Shown: one piece after another, positions 56,997 through 64,000 of the stretch
Layout: each line of letters starts with the position of its first letter
Position numbering within the stretch: the first letter of the stretch is position 1
Source of the DNA: Dimorphilus gyrociliatus
Lineage: Eukaryota; Annelida; Polychaeta; Dinophilidae
Assembly: GCA_904063045.1 (NCBI GenBank)
Contig: CAJFCJ010000006.1
Location: 2,346,946 to 2,410,945 of the forward strand
Length of the DNA: 64,000 bases
Reading direction: 5' to 3'
Program-made: the position numbers and the translations under genes
Notes under the pieces: model-generated
The model's input: the letters and a program-made list of their open reading frames with translations, nothing else
Database searches by the model: none
What the model was told of the DNA's origin: nothing

Positions 56997-57742
56997 TCTA
57001 GTTCGCTTTTTTAGTATAATTTTTTTTATCTTCACAAAATTCTAGCAACACCAAATATGTCTATCCTGCTTGTGTGATTATTTTTACCTTTTATAGCAAT
57101 GTAGACTCTGTTCATTGCAAAATCTTTGTAAATGAGTAATCGCTTGTGAGTCATTGCTCTAAACATTCTCATATAGCTGTATTTAAGCCTTTAAATTCCT
57201 ATTAAATGATTCAATGACAAATATACTGTAATATATTATGTTTTATTATTTTTAAGATGCTTAAATAGTTTCTTCTTTCGGTTACAAGTACTTATTTAAT
57301 GTTTATAAATTATTAGGATTATTATGGTTTAAGAGGATAAATTATCAAGTGCTTTTTTAAAATGATAATATTGTTCGGTTGGATAGTGTTTAATGGACAT
57401 AACTACATGAATATATATGCAGCGAAAATTGAAGTAATAGAAAGACAATTTGAAATCGTTACTCATTAAATAAAAAACCTACAACTTTGACAATAAATAT
57501 TTGCTTATGAGTCAAATGTGTATATTGTCCGAAATTATGTCACTTAAATAGAATAATCTACAACTACATCTTTTAAATATTAATTTAGAAAGAACGGCAG
57601 CATGATTCGATAAAGTAAGTTGTAACGCAAAACGTTATTGGTTACACAATATAGCAGACGACGCATAATTTAAACAAGTCTATTGGTTAGTAAATGACAA
57701 CTTCTCTTCTCGCATGGTCTGACCTTGACATATTGCGCAGAA
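56997..57742. other. Divergent intergenic region RING gene / OMA1 locus
   Basis: 746 bp, AT-rich, holding both promoters. No coding frame or clear binding site. Confidence 0.5.
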
Positions 57743-57979
57743 ATGCAAAATGTTAACCTCAGCAAATTAATACCTCCATTATATAGACCAAGCTACTATC
57801 CTGAAATTAATTTTAATAAAGAGCTATCTGTGATAAACTTCAATAATCCCTGGTGGTTAAATTTTTTAAAAATTTTCTTCAGAAAACAAACGTTTGAAGC
57901 TTTTAGTAATTTGGCAAAGTGGGTGACTCTCAATTTTTTCTTACTATCAGTTGCTGGTTTACATATTAGAAGATTTTAA
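57743..57979 (+). CDS. Small ORF immediately upstream of OMA1, possible dicistronic partner
   Basis: ATG to TAA, 78 residues, ending 9 nt before the OMA1 ATG. The product starts MQNVNLSKLIPPLYRPSYYP, contains NNPWWLNFLKIFFRKQTFEA and a hydrophobic segment near the end (WVTLNFFLLSVAGLHI). It has mixed, protein-like composition rather than low complexity. It could be a small membrane protein made from a shared transcript, a uORF that damps OMA1, or chance. No family is recognised. Confidence 0.45.
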   Translation: MQNVNLSKLIPPLYRPSYYPEINFNKELSVINFNNPWWLNFLKIFFRKQTFEAFSNLAKWVTLNFFLLSVAGLHIRRF

Positions 57980-57988
57980 AAAGAAAAC

Positions 57989-59615
57989 ATGAATAGATAT
58001 TTTAATCATTCATATAGAATAAGTAAGATCAGTAGATCATTTCATGCTTTTAGAAAGCCAAAGCATTTGAAACTTAATTATAGGGAACCAGACAACTGGA
58101 ATAATTGCAATAAGCGAGAAATTCATCCTTTTTGGTTCATAGGAAAAACTATAGCACAATTATCTGCCATAATTGGTGGAAGGTATGAAAAATAAAATGA
58201 ATGAAATCATTCAATAAATAAGTTATTATCATTTAGATTTACAAGGAAATGGTATGCAAAATTATCCCCTGAAAAGAAGAAGGAATTGTGGAAACGTTTC
58301 ACATGGAATAGAGTTGGGGCTGCTGTAGCTATTTTGTCTGGTGGAGCTTTTGCAAACTACGTCTATCATACAGAAGAAGATCCAATAACAAAAAGAAAAC
58401 GTTTTATTGCTGTTACAGATGATCAATTACAACGATTAGTTCAAGTCGAAACGGATCAGGTTAATATTTAAACCGCGTCTTTTTTAAGAAATATTTCACT
58501 ATGCTTAATCTCTTATTTCTATACAGATATTAGAAGCTAAAAAAGGTGAGATCCTGGGATCTGAGCATCCAGCATATGATAAAGTTATTAGTATTGCAAA
58601 TACAATAATCAATAGAAATCAAGATATTCCCTTGCTAAGAAACCAAAAGTGGAAAATCTATATAACAAAATCTCCTGATGTTAATGCAATGGTTCTACCA
58701 AACGGAAATATTTTTGTTGAAGGTGGTCTGATAGATTTAGTAGGCTATGGAGACGAATTAGCTTTCGTTCTCTCTCATGAAATTGCTCATGCTGTCTTAA
58801 AGCATTCTGTAATATTTTTTTATTCATTTTTCGACAATATCTTACCTATTTTTTTCAGGCTGAAAAAATTAGCTACGCTATGCTACTTGATATAATGATA
58901 ATTACTGTTATGGCGTTTCTTTGGCTATTTATTCCGTCCGATGGTATTGCCTTAATATCTCAATGGTTTTATCGTAGAGTTGTTGATGTAAGTTAAAGAT
59001 CAAGTCTCTTCTTCATCTTCAAATGTTTAAACTTTAAACTTTATTTATTTTTATAGATTTTTATGCATTTGCCCTATGATAGAAAATTAGAGGAGGAGGC
59101 CGACGAAGTAGGACTTTGGCTTGCTGCTAAGGTATGAATTTATTTTTTCCTTTGAAAAAGTCTTTTGAATTTTGACCGAAAAAAAAATAAATTAAAAGGT
59201 AAGTTTATCTGATAATGAGATTTATTATCTATCAATCAAGAAAGATCACTCAATTCTTTGTGAAAATATTCGAATTTTCAAAATAACAATCAAATAACGT
59301 TTTTTTTTCTGAGAGTATAAGCTCTGAAATTTTGTTATGCAGGCATGCTTCGATGTTAGGAAAGGTAGTAATTTTTGGACTATTATGAGTATGTTACAAA
59401 AAGAAGAAAACACTGAAATACCCGAATGGCTATCAACACATCCTGCTAATCTGAAACGTCAGGAAAATTTAGATGTATTAATGCCCGCCGCAATCGAAAC
59501 AAGGAAAGCATGTAATTGTTTTCCTCTATCGAAAAATGATCCTCGCATTCAATTAAGAATGGCAAAATCACTAGACGAAATATCGAAGGAAATTTCTAAC
59601 CCTTTAGCAAAATAG
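57989..59615 (+). CDS. OMA1: OMA1 mitochondrial inner-membrane metallopeptidase (6 exons)
   Basis: Exons 57989-58182, 58237-58459, 58527-58808, 58859-58987, 59057-59131 and 59343-59615 give 391 residues. The N-terminus is a basic mitochondrial presequence (MNRYFNHSYRISKISRSFHA). A membrane helix (VGAAVAILSGGAFANYVYH) follows. The peptidase M48 core has VNAMVLPNGNIFVEGGLIDL and the zinc motif HEIAH in AFVLSHEIAHAVLKHS. The third ligand Glu sits in RKLEEEADEVGLWLAA, and THPANLKRQENL is the family's C-terminal motif. OMA1 cleaves OPA1 and DELE1 on loss of membrane potential. All catalytic residues are present. A small ORF ends 9 nt upstream. Confidence 0.93.
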
Positions 59616-59814
59616 GAATATGACACATCACCATTTAACTGTGGTTCGCTCACACAATAGGTTCCTTTTTTCTCTTTCTATAATTTTATTGACTATGATT
59701 TGCTGAGGTGTATTAGGTGATAAACCGAAAAAATGTCAAAAAAAAGAAAAGTGTCATTATCCAAAACAAAAATATTTATTAATGTTAGTTTTTGTCTAAT
59801 AAATGTTATTCCTA

Positions 59815-61907
59815 TTATCCCGGCTTGCTTAAATCGTGCACTGACATAGCTACTATCGACTCGGCGAGCGTTTTGCTTGTTTGGCTCTCGTATTTAGGCA
59901 TCAAGAATAGGAGAAGTGCACCCAAAAGTGGTGGTATACCGGCCGACCAAAAGGCTACATCATATGATTTTAAATAATCATACAAAAAGCCTCCCAACGG
60001 AGCTCCTGCTGTCAAAGGTAAAGACATTAAGCCAAGAACAAAGCCAACACCTTGTGCTGCTCCAGACGGTCCTAATAAATCAAAAGCGATTGGTCCTATA
60101 AGACATACAAAACAACCATCACACAATCCCATGATTAGACTGATAATTATCAATTGCCAAAAGACTCTGGCAAATGGTATAGCTATGGTTACTATGCCAA
60201 AGACAAAGAAAGAAATTTGCTGCATACGAACTCTGTTTACGCCGTTCATGTCAGCCAATTTACCGAAAAGTAAACGTCCAACACCAGATGTTATACCCAA
60301 GCAAGTAACCAGTAGGGAACCATTATTATCTGGAAAAACGTCTGATGTGTGCTTCACCAAATGGACTAATGGTATAAAATAGCCAACGAAAGCTACTGGA
60401 ATACTCAAAGCCCAAACCAAATAACCTTTACATTTCCAAATATCTATATTTAGAAATTTTCTAACAAACTTCAAACAACCTCCAACTCTTTCTCTGACAC
60501 TTGTCGATGAACTGTGCAGATAAGTGTCAAGTTCTGTATGCTTTTGCTGAAATCGCGGTTTCCAAATAACTGAACAAAACACTAATATACCAAATTGAAC
60601 AGTTAAAACCCTTAGTGTTCCTTTCAGACCGATATTTTTCAACAATGGACTAACGATAAATGGAAGGATGATGGTAAAAATTGCTGAACCACACGCAACT
60701 ATGCCGTTGACCACTCCCAAATATTTCTTAAAATAATGTCCAAGGATAACTAGGGATGATGTATATACAAGTGATGATCCTATACCCGTCATGAGCCCAT
60801 ACGTTAGATACAATAATCCCAGTTTTGTCATAAACGATGATAGTAGCATTCCAGATGTTGCTAGAATAGCTCCAATAAACGAAATTGGACGAATACCGAA
60901 TCTATCCACCAATATTGACGCTATTGGAGCCATAAAGAAAGTCATTGATATTTGAAGCGACCCAACCCAAGCTGTATTTTGAACGAAAAATTAGCCATTA
61001 GCCAAAAGTTATTATCTTGGATTTCAGCTATCTTTTCTTAAGTGCGAACAAGTTAACAAAAGAATAATACATTGCAAAATAATCAACGTTTAAATTTATA
61101 TCACCGCCCGAAATGTTACAAATAGCTAGATTTTGTCTATATTAGTTCAGAATAATCCTTGAATTAAATAATCAAATCAAGGCTAAAGCTGATATTGAAG
61201 AATTTCACAACGTATTTGTTGACAGATTTACTATATACGTCTTTGTTTAATAGAAAGGTAAAACTCGTATAAATCTAGTTTATTTTTAACATAAGAAAGA
61301 AATTCAATGGAGAATGTATGATTACGTAATAACACTTTGAGCTTTTGAGTCGAAAGCGAAAGAAAAAAATTTAAAAGATAGTTCAAGTCTAAAGTCGATA
61401 CAAAATTTGATTAATCTAAGGCCAAAATCTCCAACTCTAGTATAAGATAACTCTGAAAAACTATTCAACAGGTAATAGTAATGCTCGATTGTAAGAATAA
61501 AGTGCTAAATCTATGGAAAATAAGAAATAAGCGCATAATAAGATATTAGGAACACTATTAGCATTTGCCTTTAAAAAAGGTAATGAATCGGCCTTATACT
61601 TACTTGCTCTAAAAGCTAAATCACTGTCATTGTCTTCTTTAAAGTCTTTCATTATTTGAACATATAAAACAGAGAACGTGTTCAAAACGGAGAAAATAGC
61701 TCCATTCGTCCAAAAAGAGGCAAGACATACCAACCAAGCTCTGGCTCCACCATCCGGAGCTTGTTCAAAATCATCTGTTTTATTATTTGCCCTTAGATCT
61801 TCTCTAGAAACAAAATCAACTTCGGCTTTTTCATGTTCTATGAATGTATCCTTTTCATTATTTCGATCTATAGAACCAGGATGGGGACAGCTTTCGTCTC
61901 CGTTCAT
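59815..61907 (-). CDS. SLC16-family monocarboxylate transporter-like protein (2 exons)
   Basis: Exons 61907-61604 and 60971-59815 give 486 residues. After a charged cytosolic N-terminus comes the family signature APDGGARAWLVCLASFWTNG (usual form [DE]GGxGW; here the Gly before Trp is Ala), then about twelve membrane helices in two bundles of six. Recognisable are TWVGSLQISMTFFMAPIASI, DRFGIRPISFIGAILATSGM, GRLLFGKLADMNGVNR and LPLTAGAPLGGFLYDYLKSY. The Arg in GVGRLLFGKLAD matches the helix-8 Asp/Arg region of MCTs only loosely. The context resembles the MCT8/10/12-14 side, so the substrate (aromatic amino acids, thyroid hormone-like compounds, other carboxylates) cannot be set. The intron is 632 bp. 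Confidence 0.88.
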
Positions 61908-63396
61908 GTTATCACTCGAAAAAAAATAAAGAATTAGAAAATCGATTTGCAGATAAGATTGCTTTAGTTCAAAATTTCTATATCTTTCTATTATATCAAT
62001 TCCTTTTGTGAACAGTTATAATTTTCAAAGCAGAAAACACTTGACGGAGTATTTCACAAACTTTCTACTATTTCTTATAAAAGTTATATCTTGCAAATGT
62101 CCTTCAGCGCCTTCAATACTTTAAAAAGAAACGTGCTAGTGATCGAATTAAAGCATGAACTTTCAACGACAGATAACTTTATAAATTGATTAGAACAAAG
62201 TCTGCTTTTGCATAAATGTAAAGGTAAAGGTAGAGGAAAAAATGAATCAAAACATTGCAAAAGAAGAATATCCAAGTCTAATAATACAATACTTATATGT
62301 CATATTACAATTATATATGCAATTGGGAATATATTAAAGTTATATCGTTATCATATAATTATAAAAAGTTAACAATGAAACTGATAAACTTTTACTGAAC
62401 TTACCTCTATGAAACTGTCATAAGGAAAGATATAAAGATTTTTCAAAAATACCGATTCAGCTGTTTTTGACTCCCTTTAACAGAGCAAATTTCCGAAAGA
62501 AATTTCCAAGGGGATTAGTTTAATCTCTTAGAATATATAAACTACCCTATATGTTGGATAATAGAAAAGGGCCAATCTTAGCTCGTTAAATTCTAATGGA
62601 AAATCGTTAATACGCATCTTACCTCATTGGTTTTCTCAAGGCAGAAATATAAATATAGAAAATATGTATAGACTATATAAAGTACAGTATGTAGTATCTA
62701 ACGATACATAATATCAGTATAAATCTGATATTACGCGAACTTTTTATACACCTATATCACACAAAATATATAACGACATATTAATAATTTCCAACATATT
62801 AGGGAGAATCGAATGAGCACTTACCTCATTTAACCATATATCCCTGGTTGTATTGTCTAATATAGCTTCAATATAGAGATATTATGATAAATATAGGCAT
62901 ACAGTATCATCTTTTAATAAACGAAAGTTATAAATGTTTAAATACACATAACCATTCAGCTATTTGATAAAATCTCAATAAAAACGTTTTTTTTATTATT
63001 GCTAAAACTGGTAATTCTTTTTTTTGTAGCGATAGAAAAACTGATTTCTTGATTATTGTTTTATACTATCATTGATAAATTGATATGTATTATAATTATA
63101 TTGAATAAATGTATTAAATAAAAAAGTTAATAATGTAAAAAATATGCTTTCTTCTTGAACTATTAATATGTCATACTATTAATATTTAAATTTAAAATTT
63201 TCCTTCACATGGTAAATAAAAGTAAATAGTACTCTTCACTAATCTACTATTGGTTTAAACGTTTTTGCATTATGCAATCATATTCAATCGGAGAGAATAT
63301 TTTCTCTTTTCTAACTCTAATATCTTTAGGTATAAGTTTTGAATTGTGTACTCATTTCTTTTAAATGAAGACTATCTCATTGATCTGTCTAAATAG
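61908..63396. other. AT-rich intergenic stretch
   Basis: Promoter side of the SLC16 gene at the left. Several TATACAGTATA-like sequences near 62680-62900. No supported gene; the 5' exons of the Ig-domain gene may hide at the right end. Confidence 0.4.
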
Positions 63397-64000
63397 TTTA
63401 TTCTAAAACAATTTTCATTAACGATACAACAACTACGGTTGAATTGAGATGTAATCAGGGTAAAAATTGGACTCATTTTGGAAACTATTCTATTGATTAT
63501 AAAGAACATAAGCAAGAAATTTTACAGGGCGGTAAAATCCTTAAGTTATATTTTAAAGGTGATGTTTCTACATGTTTTAGCTTTACTTTAAATAATAATA
63601 TTCTATTATCAGACAATAATTACGATAATTTGGGATTATTCCAATGCAGATCAAGTCAAGGGCTTTTATTACAGGAATACGAAATATTGACTCTATATCC
63701 ATCCATAACTATTCTAGAGAAGAACAGTTTAAACAGTTTTAGAAATTTTACAGATTTGGTATATCAAGGTGAAAATATCTCTATAAATTGTAGGGTATTC
63801 AGTAATCCTGAACCAAAGATTAAATGGTCAATGATTTCTGATATCGATGGTCGCAAAAAAGTATGTCTCCCAAATATCAATTGTAAATTATATAAAATAG
63901 GAAAATATGAGTATATTCTTGAATGGAAAATTCCGAATGTCACCCAAGATTATAGAGGAAATTATACATGTTCAAGTTGGATTGAACAAGATCCTGAAAA
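63397..64000 (+). CDS. Immunoglobulin-domain protein, 5' part, open at the window edge
   Basis: A continuous open frame from the acceptor CTAAATAG to the end of the window encodes about 200 residues. Two Ig-like modules are visible. The first has VELRCNQGKNW and DNLGLFQCRSS; the second has QGENISINCRVFSNPEPKIK with W, then DYRGNYTCSSW. The Cys...Trp...DxGxYxC pattern is classical. Several N-glycosylation sequons (NWT, NYS, NFT, NIS, NVT, NYT) point to a secreted or cell-surface protein. A signal-like start (ATG at 63365, MKTISLICL) sits just upstream but in another frame, so either a different first exon is used or there is a one-base indel. The 3' end is outside the window. Confidence 0.75.

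Overview
The window is nuclear DNA of a compact, AT-rich metazoan genome. The genes have short spliceosomal introns (many 56-66 nt, GT-AG), and they encode animal-specific proteins: an NMDA receptor GluN1 subunit, a TMC channel, Pygopus, claudin-like and arrestin-domain proteins, a BTB zinc-finger protein, a BCL3-type I-kappa-B and CEP164. Gene spacing is tight and several pairs are divergent or convergent. A small-genome lophotrochozoan such as a dwarf annelid would fit, but that is inference; no species marker was tested. Most genes are multi-exon, so I rebuilt them by joining open frames at GT/AG sites with matching phase and checking the result against remembered family features.

Layout. 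0-5 kb: TTC36 (+), a claudin/PMP22-type tetraspan (-) and selenoprotein S (+), with an in-frame Sec TGA and a SECIS-like hairpin. 5-10.3 kb: mostly non-coding with CT/GA microsatellites and one small single-pass membrane protein (-). 10.3-15.1 kb: an AP-1 sigma adaptin gene (-) with two duplicated internal exons and three alternative last exons. 15.5-22 kb: BPHL-type mitochondrial hydrolase (+) and a Brahma/SMARCA4 remodeller (+). 22-24.3 kb: a stand-alone death-domain protein (-), an RWD/RING protein (+) and tRNA-Val(TAC). 24.4-29.3 kb: BTB-C2H2 zinc-finger (-) and alpha-arrestin (-). 30.4-38.3 kb: TMC channel (-) and GluN1 (-). 38.6-44.1 kb: MED27 (+), Pygopus (-) and a BCL3-like I-kappa-B (-) with two consensus kappa-B sites upstream. 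44.9-54 kb: CEP164 (-), carrying a complete EGF-type membrane-protein gene in one intron, divergent from TEX9 (+). 54-64 kb: an unknown intronless gene (-), a RING protein (-), OMA1 (+) preceded by a tightly linked small ORF, an SLC16 transporter (-) and the start of an Ig-domain gene (+) cut by the window edge.

There is no prokaryotic-type operon or system. Loose functional themes are cilia (CEP164/TEX9), NF-kB-type immunity (death domain, I-kappa-B, kappa-B sites), mitochondria (BPHL, OMA1) and chromatin/transcription (SMARCA4, MED27, Pygopus). The most striking structures are the AP-1 sigma exon cassettes, the selenoprotein recoding cassette, the kappa-B sites at the I-kappa-B gene, the nested gene in CEP164 and the small ORF 9 nt upstream of OMA1.
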